This document shows positions 1 through 9,395 of a stretch of 64,000 nt of DNA, one piece after another. Positions within the stretch are counted from its first letter, which is position 1. Every line of letters begins with the position of its first letter. This stretch comes from Verrucomicrobiaceae bacterium UBA1938 (GTDB lineage Bacteria > Verrucomicrobiota > Verrucomicrobiia > Verrucomicrobiales > Verrucomicrobiaceae), in the NCBI GenBank assembly GCA_002336895.1, contig DDFC01000026.1:85487-149486 (forward strand), given 5' to 3'. A program made the position numbers and the translations under genes. The notes below the pieces were generated by a model. The model was not told the DNA's origin and did not search any database. It saw nothing but the letters and a program-made list of their open reading frames with translations.

Positions 1-2
1 TG

Positions 3-1130
3 CTGGCTGTTTCCACCCACTGGGGTTTTGAACTCGTGAAGGGCTCGGCGGAACTCACCGTTGCATTTCATGATCGTCTGACCCTCAACACCTGGATCTA
101 TCGTAATCCAAACGCACTCGGGCATGGTGTCATGGCGCTCATTCCCGGCGGTATCGCCTGGTTTTTCATGTCGGGCTCAAAGAACCGCCTGCTCGGGATG
201 ATCATGGTCGCTCTTGCCATCCACTGCGTGCTGCTTACCGAATCCAAGGGGGCGTTCCTCGCTGGGGCTGGCGGGCTGATGATGCTGTTTTTGTTCAAGC
301 GGCCGGTATGGTTCCAGATTATGGCGCTGATCATTGGCTACGCGGTCGGCCTGGCTGCCCTGAAGAGCTTGCCGCGCATGAACACCCTGTCCAAAAACGA
401 CGAGGGCATTCAGGGCCGCATGATTGTGTGGCAGCAGGCAAAGGCCAGCATGGAGGCGGCCCCCAATGGCGTTGGGTTGAAGGCTTTTCAGGGGTATGTG
501 CCCATCCGTGTCGCCATTCTGCACAGGACTTGGTACATGCCCATTGCCACCCATGGCAGCTATGTCCGACATGGCGCAGATCTTGGCTACGTGGGGCTCA
601 TGCTCTTTGCCGGTGTCTTCTATGGCGGGGCGCGGGTTCTTATTACGGCCCAGACCAAACCGGGCAGTGAGGCCCTGCGTGTGCAGCGGGCCATCTACGC
701 CCTCCTCGTCACCATCGCAATTTCATGCTGGGTGGTGGACCGGGCTTATCAGATGGATTATTTCCTTCTCTCAGGTCTGGTATCAGCCTTTCACCGGCAA
801 TTCCTGCCTAAGCCCCGGTCGGCTGAGTCTGACGAACTCAATGCGGCTGGAGATGCAGCGCATGATCACGGCGCCACGCTGCTGCTTCCGGCGAGCAGCA
901 CCGGGCAGACGTACGAGGCTGCCAATGACCACCCTTCCTCATCAATCGTCACCACGGAAGAGGATGAAGTTGCGGATGCAAAGGGCTCAGAGCTGCAAGG
1001 CGGGGCAGATGGTGCAGTCAAGCTCGGGTGGAACCGCATCGGTCTCCTGGACATTCTGATCATGTATGGTCTCATGGAGACTTTGGTTTACTATTGGGAC
1101 CTTTTCTCCACGGACTTTGTGGTGTTTTGA
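3..1130 (+). CDS. O-antigen ligase/polymerase-like membrane protein (5' partial)
   Basis: The reading frame is open to the left edge of the window with no in-frame stop, so the N-terminus is missing; a GTG at 36 is only an internal candidate start. Several hydrophobic segments alternate with short loops, and a large loop follows, as in the O-antigen ligase/Wzy polymerase family (Wzy_C), which joins or polymerises lipid-linked glycans in the inner membrane. The C-terminal 100 residues are acidic and low in complexity, followed by a last hydrophobic stretch. It ends 2 bases before a glycosyltransferase gene and heads a run of polysaccharide genes. Family call is from topology and context, not from a catalytic motif. 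Confidence 0.7.
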   Translation: MAVSTHWGFELVKGSAELTVAFHDRLTLNTWIYRNPNALGHGVMALIPGGIAWFFMSGSKNRLLGMIMVALAIHCVLLTESKGAFLAGAGGLMMLFLFKRPVWFQIMALIIGYAVGLAALKSLPRMNTLSKNDEGIQGRMIVWQQAKASMEAAPNGVGLKAFQGYVPIRVAILHRTWYMPIATHGSYVRHGADLGYVGLMLFAGVFYGGARVLITAQTKPGSEALRVQRAIYALLVTIAISCWVVDRAYQMDYFLLSGLVSAFHRQFLPKPRSAESDELNAAGDAAHDHGATLLLPASSTGQTYEAANDHPSSSIVTTEEDEVADAKGSELQGGADGAVKLGWNRIGLLDILIMYGLMETLVYYWDLFSTDFVVF

Positions 1131-1132
1131 CC

Positions 1133-2371
1133 ATGCGTATTCTTTGGGTCAAAACCAGTCCGCTGCACCCGCTCACGCGAGGTGGTGATCTGCGTACCTT
1201 TCATGTGCTGCGGCACTTGCATCAGCGTCATGAGGTCACCTTTGTGGGCATGACGGCGGATGACGGGCAGGTGGCGGGCGCGCGGCAGTCGGGCGAGTAT
1301 GCCACCCACGCTTTCTGGGCGCATGAGCCCGGTGCCTCGCTGCAGCTGGCACGGTGGAAGTTTCTCGCCGGTGCGGCGGCAAACCTCGCCTCGCCACTGC
1401 CGTATGCCGTGTCCCGGTTCAAGTCGGCGCAGCTGTGTCGGCTGCTTGCTGCCAAGCTCAGAGAGCAGCACTATGATGTGGTGGTGGCAGACTTTCTCTT
1501 TCCTGCGGCCAGTCTCCCCTGGGAGCTCAAAGAGGCCAGCGGCTGCCCGTGGGTGCTCTTCCAGCACAATGTGGAGTCCATGATCTGGCGGCGCAGGGCC
1601 GAAGGCAAGACTGGCCTCAGCGCGCTTTACTACCAGACACAGCGCGACCGCATGCTGCGCTTTGAAAAAGAGGCCAGCAGCCGCTTCGATGGTGTGCTCG
1701 CCGTCTCCGATGAAGATGCGCGGATTTTCAAAGAGGAGATGCATCTGCCCAATGTCCTCGGCGTGGTGCCCACAGGCGTGGATCTGGACTACTTTCAGGC
1801 GCAGCCCAGGACGAAGTCTCCCATGCCCACCGTCATGTTCATGGGATCGATGGACTGGTATGCCAATGTGGATGGCGTGAAGTGGTTTGCCGAGGCCGTG
1901 TGGCCTCTGGTGCAGGCAGAGATGCCGCAGGCCAGATTTCAAGTGGTGGGGCGCAAGCCGCCTGCGGAGATACAGGCCCTCGCCGCCAGTGGAAAAAACA
2001 TCGAGGTCACCGGCACTGTGCCGGATGTGAGGCCCTACCTGCGCAGCGCCGATGTCATCGTGGTGCCTCTGCGTATTGGCGGTGGCACGCGGCTGAAAAT
2101 TTACGAGGCCATGGCCGCCGAGGTGCCGGTGGTATCTACGACCATTGGGGCAGAAGGCTTGGCCGTGACGCATGGCCGCCATGTGCTGCTGGCAGACAGC
2201 GCCGATGACACCGCCGCGCAGGTTCTGGCCGTGCTGCGGAATCCGGCGGCAGGAGATGAACTGGCACGCCATGCACTGGAGGAGGTGGCGCGCCCATGCT
2301 CCTGGGCCGCCGCCGCGCAGATCTTTGAGACGGCCTGCTCGGATCTTATTCAAAAGCGCAGCCGCTCATGA
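1133..2371 (+). CDS. GT4-family glycosyltransferase
   Basis: A 412-aa protein starting at the ATG at 1133, just after the stop of the previous gene; a longer in-frame extension would overlap that gene and is unlikely. It has the two-lobed GT-B pattern: an N-terminal Rossmann-like acceptor half beginning MRILWVKTSP and a C-terminal Glycos_transf_1 half with the typical segments VMFMGSMDWYAN, RPYLRSADVIVVPLR and GGGTRLKIYEAMAAEVPVV, where the Glu of the EAM segment would bind the nucleotide sugar. It is predicted to be cytosolic and to add a sugar to a lipid-linked exopolysaccharide precursor. The stop overlaps the next start by 4 bases, indicating translational coupling. Confidence 0.88.
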   Translation: MRILWVKTSPLHPLTRGGDLRTFHVLRHLHQRHEVTFVGMTADDGQVAGARQSGEYATHAFWAHEPGASLQLARWKFLAGAAANLASPLPYAVSRFKSAQLCRLLAAKLREQHYDVVVADFLFPAASLPWELKEASGCPWVLFQHNVESMIWRRRAEGKTGLSALYYQTQRDRMLRFEKEASSRFDGVLAVSDEDARIFKEEMHLPNVLGVVPTGVDLDYFQAQPRTKSPMPTVMFMGSMDWYANVDGVKWFAEAVWPLVQAEMPQARFQVVGRKPPAEIQALAASGKNIEVTGTVPDVRPYLRSADVIVVPLRIGGGTRLKIYEAMAAEVPVVSTTIGAEGLAVTHGRHVLLADSADDTAAQVLAVLRNPAAGDELARHALEEVARPCSWAAAAQIFETACSDLIQKRSRS

Positions 2372-3546
2372 TCACCGCAGCCTGGATCATGCTCATCGTC
2401 AGCGTCGCCGCCGTGGTGCACTGCTACGTTTCCTATCCGCTGTGGTGGCATCTGCTGGGCAGCCGCAGACCCATGTTGCCGCAGCCTCCGGCGCAGGAGG
2501 AAAAGGCACTGCCTCATGTGTCCGTCATCGTGGCTGGCTACAACGAAGCCGGATGCATCGCACGTCGGGTCGAAAACCTGCTGCAGTGTGACTACCCGGC
2601 CGACCGTCTGGAAATCATCATCGCCTCCGACGGTTCCGATGACGGCACCGCCAGTCTGGCCGTGCAGGCGGCGGGCGGAGACGCCCGCGTGCGAGTGCTG
2701 GATTTCGCGCAGCGGCGCGGAAAGGTGCATGTGCTCAATGAAGTCTGCCCGCAGGCAAAAGGCAGCATTCTGGTGCTGAGCGACGCCAATGTGGACTTTG
2801 CCCCCGACACGCTGCGCTGCCTCGTGCGGCGCTTTCAAGATGACAAAGTGGCCTGTGTCTGCGGCAAGCTGATCTTCAGGCCCAGGGAAGGGGAGGCGCA
2901 CACCCAGTCCGAGGGCGTTTACTGGAAGCTCGAAACCTGGCTGAAGCAGCACGAGGGCGGGCGCGGTGTGCTGCTCGGTGCCAATGGGGCCAACTACGCC
3001 CTGCGGCGCGATCTCTGGGCAGGCTGCCCGCCGGAGATCGTGGTGGAGGATCTCTACATTCCGCTGCGTCTGCTCATGGATGGCTGGGCGGTGGTGTTTG
3101 AGCCCAGCGCGCTGGCTTATGAGGAGCTGCCACCGGCGCTCTCAGATGAGTTCGGGCGTCGTGTACGTATCGGGGCGGGGGACTACCAGATTCTCTCCCG
3201 CTGCCTGACGCTGCTGCAGCCTGAGCGTGGCCTCGCGGCATGGGTGTTCTTTTCGCACAAGGTGCTGCGCTGGCTTGCCCCGTTGTTCATGCTGAGCGGA
3301 CTGCTGGCGGTGCTTGTCCTGATGCTGCTCGGCGCGTTCGGATCGCTCGTGCTGGGTGTGGTCAGTCTGGCGCTGGTGCTTCTGACTGCAGCCGGATTTT
3401 ACTCGCATCGCCTGCCCGGGCCGCTGGGGCGGCTGGCGGCGGTGTGCGCTTACTTTGCCAGCATGAATGCTGCGCTGCTTCTGGGCTTCATACGCTGGCT
3501 TAGAGGCGGACAAAAAACTACCTGGACACGAACCCGCAGAGCCTGA
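2368..3546 (+). CDS. GT2-family membrane glycosyltransferase
   Basis: A 392-aa protein with an N-terminal hydrophobic anchor (about residues 3-25), then a GT-A domain with the usual GT2 order: VSVIVAGYNE, IIIASDGSDDG, a DANVDF metal-binding segment and an acceptor-side VVEDLYIPLRL followed by RRVRIGAGDY. Three or four membrane segments close the protein (about residues 295-380). This layout matches processive or exopolysaccharide GT2 enzymes of the BcsA/ExoU type, although a QxxRW motif is not obvious. It overlaps the upstream glycosyltransferase by 4 bases and lies directly before a deacetylase-like gene. Confidence 0.87.
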   Translation: MITAAWIMLIVSVAAVVHCYVSYPLWWHLLGSRRPMLPQPPAQEEKALPHVSVIVAGYNEAGCIARRVENLLQCDYPADRLEIIIASDGSDDGTASLAVQAAGGDARVRVLDFAQRRGKVHVLNEVCPQAKGSILVLSDANVDFAPDTLRCLVRRFQDDKVACVCGKLIFRPREGEAHTQSEGVYWKLETWLKQHEGGRGVLLGANGANYALRRDLWAGCPPEIVVEDLYIPLRLLMDGWAVVFEPSALAYEELPPALSDEFGRRVRIGAGDYQILSRCLTLLQPERGLAAWVFFSHKVLRWLAPLFMLSGLLAVLVLMLLGAFGSLVLGVVSLALVLLTAAGFYSHRLPGPLGRLAAVCAYFASMNAALLLGFIRWLRGGQKTTWTRTRRA

Positions 3547-3550
3547 CCGC

Positions 3551-4657
3551 ATGATCAAAGCAATGGACCGCTGGCTGCTGCCCTGGCTCAAGGATTCCTT
3601 CCTGCGCCAAAGGGCCCCCATCACCGATGTCATGCTCTCGGTGTGCGACCACTTTGAGCCCTTTCACCACACGGACAAAGCCGGTGCCATGCGCCGCATG
3701 CAGGAGTGGCATACCAGGCTGCCGGACATCCTGGCCACCGGTGTGGACCACGACGGGCAGACGCCGCGGCACACCTTTTTCTACCCCGTGGAGCAGTATG
3801 ATGCCGACGTGATCCACTCGCTGGCAGAGCTCTGCACCCGCAGCCGCAATGAGGTGGAAATCCACCTGCATCATCACAACGACACGGCGGAAAATTTCTG
3901 CGCCGCCATCGAGCTCGGAAAGACAAACCTTCGCAGTCACGGCCTGCTGGGCAGCTCGCCAGCAGGGCAGGCCGTGTTTGGCTTCATTCACGGAAACTGG
4001 GCGCTGGATCATTCCGATCCTGCCGGCAGAGGCTGCGGTGTGCGCGGAGAGCTGGCCATGCTCAAGCAGGCTGGCTGCTACGCAGACCTGACCATGCCCT
4101 CGGCGCCGCATCCCACGCAGGCGCCCATCGTCAACAGCCTCTACTACTCGCAGAGCACGCTGGCCGGGTGCTCGCACCATCGCGGCACGCCGGTGAAAGT
4201 CCTGGCGGATGGTTCTCCATCACTGCGGGAAAAGGCGGATCATCTGCTGCTCGTGCAGGGGCCGCTCATGCTGGACTTCACCCGGCGAAAATGGGGCCTG
4301 ATGCCACGGGTGGAAAACTCCGACCTCGGTCCTGCCAATCCGCCCACCGTCCGCCGCTTCCATCAGTGGCTCAAAGCGGACATCTCCGTGCGTGGTGCGG
4401 AAAACTGGTGCTTCATCAAACTGCACACCCACGGCGCACCGGAGAAGAATCATCCCTCGGTCATTGGCGAGCCCCGGCGTCGCTTTCACACCGAGCTGCT
4501 CCATCTGGCCGCGCAGGAGGGATTCCGCCTGCACTACGTGAGCTCGCGCGAGATGGTGAATATCCTCCATGCAGCAGAGGACGGCCATGCGCAGGGAGAC
4601 GCCGGTCTGTGGCGCGACTACCTCTACGCGCCGCCAGCCTGCCTGCAGAAAGCCTGA
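3551..4657 (+). CDS. Polysaccharide deacetylase-like protein
   Basis: A 368-aa protein starting at the ATG at 3551, four bases after the upstream stop. The segments DHFEPFHH near the N-terminus, HTFFYPVEQYD, EIHLHHHND and the later FIKLHTHGAPEKNH are what one expects of a NodB-type metal-dependent deacetylase barrel, with Asp/His metal ligands spread along the chain. No signal peptide is visible, which is unusual for a periplasmic deacetylase. It sits among glycosyltransferases, so a role in trimming or modifying the exopolysaccharide is likely. Proteins of this kind are usually annotated only as hypothetical, and the fold call is from motif pattern. Confidence 0.6.
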   Translation: MIKAMDRWLLPWLKDSFLRQRAPITDVMLSVCDHFEPFHHTDKAGAMRRMQEWHTRLPDILATGVDHDGQTPRHTFFYPVEQYDADVIHSLAELCTRSRNEVEIHLHHHNDTAENFCAAIELGKTNLRSHGLLGSSPAGQAVFGFIHGNWALDHSDPAGRGCGVRGELAMLKQAGCYADLTMPSAPHPTQAPIVNSLYYSQSTLAGCSHHRGTPVKVLADGSPSLREKADHLLLVQGPLMLDFTRRKWGLMPRVENSDLGPANPPTVRRFHQWLKADISVRGAENWCFIKLHTHGAPEKNHPSVIGEPRRRFHTELLHLAAQEGFRLHYVSSREMVNILHAAEDGHAQGDAGLWRDYLYAPPACLQKA

Positions 4658-4660
4658 TCG

Positions 4661-5821
4661 ATGAACCTTCTCGTCGTCACCAATCTCTTTCCTGATCAAA
4701 AGGAGCCCTGGCGCGGGCTCGACAATGCCACGCTGGTGCATGCTCTCATGCGGCAGGAGCCTGCCCTCAAGGTGCGCGTGCTGGCCTTTCGTCCTTCGTA
4801 CAGGCACTTTGGTGCAGCTTCGAGTTTGAAGCCCCGCGCCGAAGATGCCGGGCTGGTGCCCGACTATTTCTGGGCCCCCTACATTCCCCGCTTTGGCGGC
4901 ATGAACCACTGGCTGTTTGCGCGTGCCTTTGCCCGGGCGCGCCAGGTGCTTCCTCCTGGCTATGCGCCAGACGCGGTCCTGGCCCCCTGGCTCTTTCCTG
5001 ATGCCTGTGGCGTGGCCTTGCAGGATGCGGACTGGGGGGCGCGCATGGTCGCCGTAGCCCAGGGGTCGGACGTGCATCGTTATCTCGACATGCCCTTCAG
5101 GCGCCGCGCCATCCTGGCCATGAGCCGGCGCGCCAAAGCCATCGTGACACGCAGCCAGGATCTTGAGAACCGCCTCGTCAGGCACGGCACTCCGCGTGGC
5201 AAGGTGCACAGCGTTTACAATGGGGTGGACGTTCACACCTTCAGACCCGGATCGCGTACAGAAGCGCGTGCGGAGCTGGATCAGCCGCAGGATGCGCGGC
5301 TGCTGCTCTTTGTGGGCAATTTCCTCCCCGTCAAAGGGCTCGACCTGCTGCTGGCGGCCTTTGCCCAGGTGAAGGTGGCGCTGGGGCAGCCTGTGCGGCT
5401 GGCCTTGATCGGCGGCGGTCCGTTGGAGGGCGCGTTGCGCGCGCAGGCGGCGGAGCTCGGCATCAGCTCAGAGGTGCTTTTTCTCGGACGTCATGGTGCG
5501 CCCAAAGTGGCGCGCTGGATGCAGGCGGCGGATGCGGTGTGCATGACGAGTCACAACGAAGGCGTGCCCAATGTGGTGCTGGAGTCTCTCTCCAGCGGGC
5601 GCGCACCCGTCTGCACGGACGTGGGCGGTATTTCAGAGGTGGTGGAGCCGGTTCTCGGCAGGCGGTTTCTGGTGCCGGGGCGTGATGCCACGGCCTACGC
5701 CACCGTGCTTCTGGATGCGCTGCAAAATCCCCCGGATGAGCAGGTGCTGCATCAGGCCGCGCTGAGCCATTCATGGGAAAACTGCGCGCAGCGGTATCTT
5801 GAGCTGCTGCGTGCGGCTTAA
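4661..5821 (+). CDS. GT4-family glycosyltransferase
   Basis: A 386-aa protein beginning MNLLVVTNLFPD, the typical GT4 opening. The C-terminal half carries LLFVGNFLPVKGLDLLL, a GGGPLEGALRAQA segment and HNEGVPNVVLESLSSGRAPV, in which the ENxxxE-like Glu of the VLESL segment would contact the donor nucleotide sugar. It is predicted to be cytosolic and to transfer a sugar during assembly of the exopolysaccharide repeat. The start is 3 bases after the previous stop. It is the last gene of the plus-strand run and converges on the sugar-transferase gene. Confidence 0.88.
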   Translation: MNLLVVTNLFPDQKEPWRGLDNATLVHALMRQEPALKVRVLAFRPSYRHFGAASSLKPRAEDAGLVPDYFWAPYIPRFGGMNHWLFARAFARARQVLPPGYAPDAVLAPWLFPDACGVALQDADWGARMVAVAQGSDVHRYLDMPFRRRAILAMSRRAKAIVTRSQDLENRLVRHGTPRGKVHSVYNGVDVHTFRPGSRTEARAELDQPQDARLLLFVGNFLPVKGLDLLLAAFAQVKVALGQPVRLALIGGGPLEGALRAQAAELGISSEVLFLGRHGAPKVARWMQAADAVCMTSHNEGVPNVVLESLSSGRAPVCTDVGGISEVVEPVLGRRFLVPGRDATAYATVLLDALQNPPDEQVLHQAALSHSWENCAQRYLELLRAA

Positions 5822-5840
5822 GTGCACCGCCCTCCTCCAA

Positions 5841-5871
5841 GCCTCGCTGCCTGATCAGGCTTCGGCGAGGC
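5841..5871. terminator. Candidate hairpin between convergent polysaccharide genes
   Basis: GCCTCGC at 5841-5847 pairs with GCGAGGC at 5865-5871, with a second smaller palindrome (GCCTGATCAGGC) in the loop. It covers the stop codon of the minus-strand sugar transferase and lies 20 bases after the plus-strand stop. There is no T-tract on either side, so intrinsic termination is only possible, not shown. Confidence 0.3.
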
Positions 5872-7354
5872 CGCGAATGGGGGAGCTTTCAGCGGTCGTC
5901 AGCTCCGGGCCCTCGGTGACGGGTTCGGCGTCAGGCGAGGCCTCCAGGTCGAAATCGATGCCTGTGGAGTAGCGCTTCTGGGTGTGGGACTTGAGCCCGC
6001 CGCCCAGCACCACGCGCACGGTGTCCAGGAGAATGAGGCTGTCGAAGAGCACGCCCGCGTGCTTCAGGTAGTAGAGGTCGTACTCCAGCTTGCACTTGGC
6101 GTCATTGATGGAGGCGCCGTAGGGGTAGCACACCTGCGCCCATCCGGTCAGGCCGGGCTGCAGCATGTGGCGCTCCTGGTAGTGCGGCAGCACACGGGAG
6201 AGCTTGGTCACAAACTCCGGGCGCTCCGGACGCGGGCCCACGAAGGACATCTCCCCGCGCAGCACGTTCAGCAGCTGCGGGATTTCATCAATGCGGTAGC
6301 GGCGGAGGAAGGCGCCGCCTGGGAACACACGCGGGTCTTTGGAGACGGTGGACCACACGGCACCGCCTTTCTCCGCATCCAGGCGCATGCTGCGCAGCTT
6401 GTAGATCTGGAAGCGCTTGCCAAAGCGGCCCACGCGCTCCTGGCGGAAAAACACCGGCCCCTCTGGCGAGAAGAAGCGCACGATGGCCATGCCGATGAGC
6501 ATGAAGGGGGCGAGCACCAGCAGCAGGATGAGCGAGGTGGTGATGTCAAAGAAGCGCTTCAGCTTGCTGAAGTAGAAGCTGCGGGAAGACGATTCAGACT
6601 GCAGCAGCCAGCCCATCGTCACCAGATGCAGCGGCACGTAGTTCAGGTGCTTCTCACACACGGAGATCAGGCTGTTGCATGCAAAGCCCAGATAGCGCAG
6701 CCGGCGGAACTCATGCCGCGCCTTTTCGTCCTCCGCCCTCTTTTCCAGGAAGACAATCCTGTCCAGCTTGTGCTGGCGTATGAGCTTGCGCGCATTGCGC
6801 AGCCTGCCGAGGAAGTCCTCCTGGCCTTCGGGATCCTCATCAATGCCGATCCTGCCCACGAGATGCACTCCTGGCGGGCACTGGGTGCGCAGCAGTTCGT
6901 ATTCCAGCATCTCCTCGGGAGATTCGGCCACAAAGGCTATCCTGTCAGGCGCGATCCGGTGCTTGTGGTAAATGAGCCAGTGCAAGCCCAGCAGAACAGG
7001 GTAGGAAAACAGGCAGCCAAGGGCCATGAAGCCGCGGCCAATCCGCAGATCAAAACTCATGTACCCCACCAGGGTGATGATCACAAAAGCAATCAGAAAC
7101 GCGAAGGTAAACAGGATGCCGTGGATGAGAAAGCTGGAGCGCCGCTGCGACTCCACAGAGTAAAGCCCCAAAATATAAACGGATGAACTCAGGGCCGCTG
7201 CACCCGCCAGGATCGGGGCGATAAATTCTTCAATATGCCAGAGCTCGGTGAAACGTACGTAGTTGGCCAGCAGGTATGCGCCAATAAACACCGAAACGTC
7301 GCGCAGAGCACGTATTCCTATGTTGAGCCAATGGCCTCTGTTGATGCTATGCAT
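5855..7354 (-). CDS. Undecaprenyl-phosphate sugar phosphotransferase (exopolysaccharide initiating enzyme)
   Basis: A 499-aa protein of the WbaP/EpsE-type polyprenyl glycosylphosphotransferase family, which starts repeat-unit assembly by moving a sugar-1-phosphate onto undecaprenyl phosphate at the inner membrane. Four N-terminal membrane segments (about residues 10-130) are followed by a nucleotide-binding-like middle domain and a C-terminal bacterial sugar transferase domain from about residue 265. That domain shows KRFFDITTS, FFRQERVGR, KLRSMR, RRYRIDEIPQLLNVL, MSFVGPRPERPEF and LKPGLTGWAQ-like LQPGLTGWAQV, all hallmarks of the family. It lies convergent to the glycosyltransferase run and probably has its own promoter upstream of 7354. 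Confidence 0.92.
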   Translation of the reverse strand: MHSINRGHWLNIGIRALRDVSVFIGAYLLANYVRFTELWHIEEFIAPILAGAAALSSSVYILGLYSVESQRRSSFLIHGILFTFAFLIAFVIITLVGYMSFDLRIGRGFMALGCLFSYPVLLGLHWLIYHKHRIAPDRIAFVAESPEEMLEYELLRTQCPPGVHLVGRIGIDEDPEGQEDFLGRLRNARKLIRQHKLDRIVFLEKRAEDEKARHEFRRLRYLGFACNSLISVCEKHLNYVPLHLVTMGWLLQSESSSRSFYFSKLKRFFDITTSLILLLVLAPFMLIGMAIVRFFSPEGPVFFRQERVGRFGKRFQIYKLRSMRLDAEKGGAVWSTVSKDPRVFPGGAFLRRYRIDEIPQLLNVLRGEMSFVGPRPERPEFVTKLSRVLPHYQERHMLQPGLTGWAQVCYPYGASINDAKCKLEYDLYYLKHAGVLFDSLILLDTVRVVLGGGLKSHTQKRYSTGIDFDLEASPDAEPVTEGPELTTAESSPIRGLAEA

Positions 7355-7530
7355 GAGATGTTATGACAAGTGGTTAACTGTCCTGATCTGAAGGGCTTAG
7401 CAGCTTGATGCTTGAGAATGAGTCACAAAGAAGGGTGATTGCAAGGCTGTTATATGGGCTTTTCCTGCTTTGTGGCTATTGAAATGATGATGTTGATGGA
7501 ATGATGCTGATTAAGACCACTGCAGGGATC

Positions 7531-8685
7531 TTACTTCTGGGCTTTTTTGAGAATGTGCAGTCCCAGCAGGCCGACACTGAAGGAGATGGAAATCGCAAGC
7601 GGGTGTGACCAAAAGAGCAGATCACGGGCCAAATGAAGGTTGGCAAAACCAGAGAGCGTCCATCTGGCTCCTATGTAACCAGCCAGCAGGGCGCAGCCCA
7701 TCAGCGTGGCCAGCAGGGTGAAGAAGAGCACGCCTTCATTCAGATGAATGAGCTTTTGGGTGATTCCCATGGAGCGGTCGCGGCTCTGGAGAAAGAGCAT
7801 GCAGCTGAACAGGTAGAACTGCGCGCCGATGATCCCGGCCAGCAGCAGCAGTGCCTCGCTGTGCAGGTCAAAGATGTGGAAGACACCGCCGATGCTCACC
7901 GGGCCGGTGCAAAAAGCAGTCACCTGCAGCAGTGTGGTGAGCAGCACCGTCAAGAAGCCAAGAAGTTCAAAGAGCCTGGGCTTCTCCGAGAAAATGAAGA
8001 GCAGGTGGCGCATGCCGTCCCTCCAGGTGCGCAGGTGGGCCACCCGGCCCTCGGGTCCTTTCCGCAGTCCTGATGGGATCTCCACTGTTTTGGCGTCGGC
8101 TTTGAGCGCCTTGATCAGCAGTTCGGAGGCAAATTCCATGCCGTTGGAGCGGATCTGCCACTTGGCAAACTCCGCCTTGCGAATGCAGCGGAAGCCGGAG
8201 TTGCAGTCGGTCAGCCTTCCATGAAACAGCAGATTGATCAGTGTGGTCAGCACCGGAGTGCCCACCCAGCGGTGCAGTGTGGGCATGGCTCCGGGCTCGA
8301 TGCGGCCGATCATGCGGGAGGCTATGGCCATGTCTGCATTGCCCTCTTTGGCTGCACGGTAGAGCGGAGCGGCATCTGCATAAAGGTAGGTGCTGTCCGA
8401 GTCTGCAAACATGACATACTCCGCCTGGCTGGCCTCGATGCCGCCACGCAGGGCCGCCCCGTATCCACGCACCGGCACCGGAACCACACGGCACCCCAGG
8501 CTCTCGGCGATCTCGCGCGAGCGGTCCGTGCTGCCATTGTCCGCGATGACGATCTCGTATCGGATCCCTGCTGCATCCAGAGAGTCTCTGACCTGCCGTA
8601 CGCATGTGCCCAAGGTTTGCTCTTCATTGAGGCATGGAAAGACAAAACTCAGGTCTGGTGCAGAGGCAGTGTCAGTCAATGGCAT
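7531..8685 (-). CDS. GT2-family glycosyltransferase with C-terminal membrane segments
   Basis: A 384-aa protein with a GT-A domain over about residues 10-230: FVFPCLNEEQTLG, IVIADNGSTDRS, MFADSDSTY with a DxD-like metal site, and the DPM1-like segment TDCNSGFRCIRK. Four hydrophobic segments follow (about residues 235-375). This architecture belongs to polyprenyl-phosphate glycosyltransferases (dolichol-phosphate-mannose-synthase-like), which charge a lipid carrier with one sugar for later transfer outside the cytoplasm. It is separated by 176 bases from the sugar phosphotransferase start and may be a separate unit of the same polysaccharide locus. Confidence 0.87.
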   Translation of the reverse strand: MPLTDTASAPDLSFVFPCLNEEQTLGTCVRQVRDSLDAAGIRYEIVIADNGSTDRSREIAESLGCRVVPVPVRGYGAALRGGIEASQAEYVMFADSDSTYLYADAAPLYRAAKEGNADMAIASRMIGRIEPGAMPTLHRWVGTPVLTTLINLLFHGRLTDCNSGFRCIRKAEFAKWQIRSNGMEFASELLIKALKADAKTVEIPSGLRKGPEGRVAHLRTWRDGMRHLLFIFSEKPRLFELLGFLTVLLTTLLQVTAFCTGPVSIGGVFHIFDLHSEALLLLAGIIGAQFYLFSCMLFLQSRDRSMGITQKLIHLNEGVLFFTLLATLMGCALLAGYIGARWTLSGFANLHLARDLLFWSHPLAISISFSVGLLGLHILKKAQK

Positions 8686-8922
8686 GCTTATGGTGGATGA
8701 ATCCTTATTGTGTGAGTTATGAATTCCTATTCACCTAAAATTGCAGCATTGGCAAAAACCAAAATAAGAAAATATGAGACTTTTTTGCCTCTGAATAACC
8801 TAAATATCAGTGCATTGGCCAAGCTTTGGCTGGCTAAATTGCGCCCTAAAACCTAAATCGATGGCCGCCGACACTTGTCGCTGGCTGGGTAGAAGCTGGT
8901 TGAATCTTCACTGCCGCTGGTG

Positions 8923-9393
8923 ATGAATGACCAGAAGATGACCTCGACTTCTCACTTCACCTGCCGGTTGCGGTGGTTTGCCATGGCGGCCTCCTGCCTG
9001 CTCGTTCTGGCGCTCTGCGGCTGCATGCAATCTGCTGCCGATCCGGGCTCCACTTTCAGCAAGGGCCTGCAGCGCAGTGCATGGAAGACGCTGGAGGACT
9101 ACGATCAGGCGGTGCTGGGCGGCAGGGAGAAGATGCGCGCAGAAATTCCCGCCGCCTACTGGCAGCCTGACATCCAGCGGCTGCAGCCTGTGAAGGTCTA
9201 TTCCCACCGGGTCAATCTCGTCGTGGTGCAGAGCCTGCACGATGGAGTGGAGCGGGGGAAATATATTAACCTTCCGGTATCCTCCTGGCTGCCGGTTGCA
9301 CACTGGTTCTCAAACAAGACTCAGGATGGCTTTGTCTTCCGCCCGGCAGTGGGTGCGGGTGTGTATCACTTCACCCGCACTGCGGTGCGTTAG
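8923..9393 (+). CDS. Predicted lipoprotein of unknown function
   Basis: A 156-aa protein; I chose the ATG at 8923 over the overlapping GTG at 8920. Residues of roughly 20-33 form a hydrophobic signal ending in the lipobox LALCGC, so it is probably an outer- or inner-membrane lipoprotein. The rest has no motif I recognise. It stands alone between the polysaccharide locus and prfA and ends 2 bases from the convergent prfA stop. The 237 bases upstream are A+T-rich and contain no other gene that I can support. Confidence 0.6.
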   Translation: MNDQKMTSTSHFTCRLRWFAMAASCLLVLALCGCMQSAADPGSTFSKGLQRSAWKTLEDYDQAVLGGREKMRAEIPAAYWQPDIQRLQPVKVYSHRVNLVVVQSLHDGVERGKYINLPVSSWLPVAHWFSNKTQDGFVFRPAVGAGVYHFTRTAVR

Positions 9394-9395
9394 CA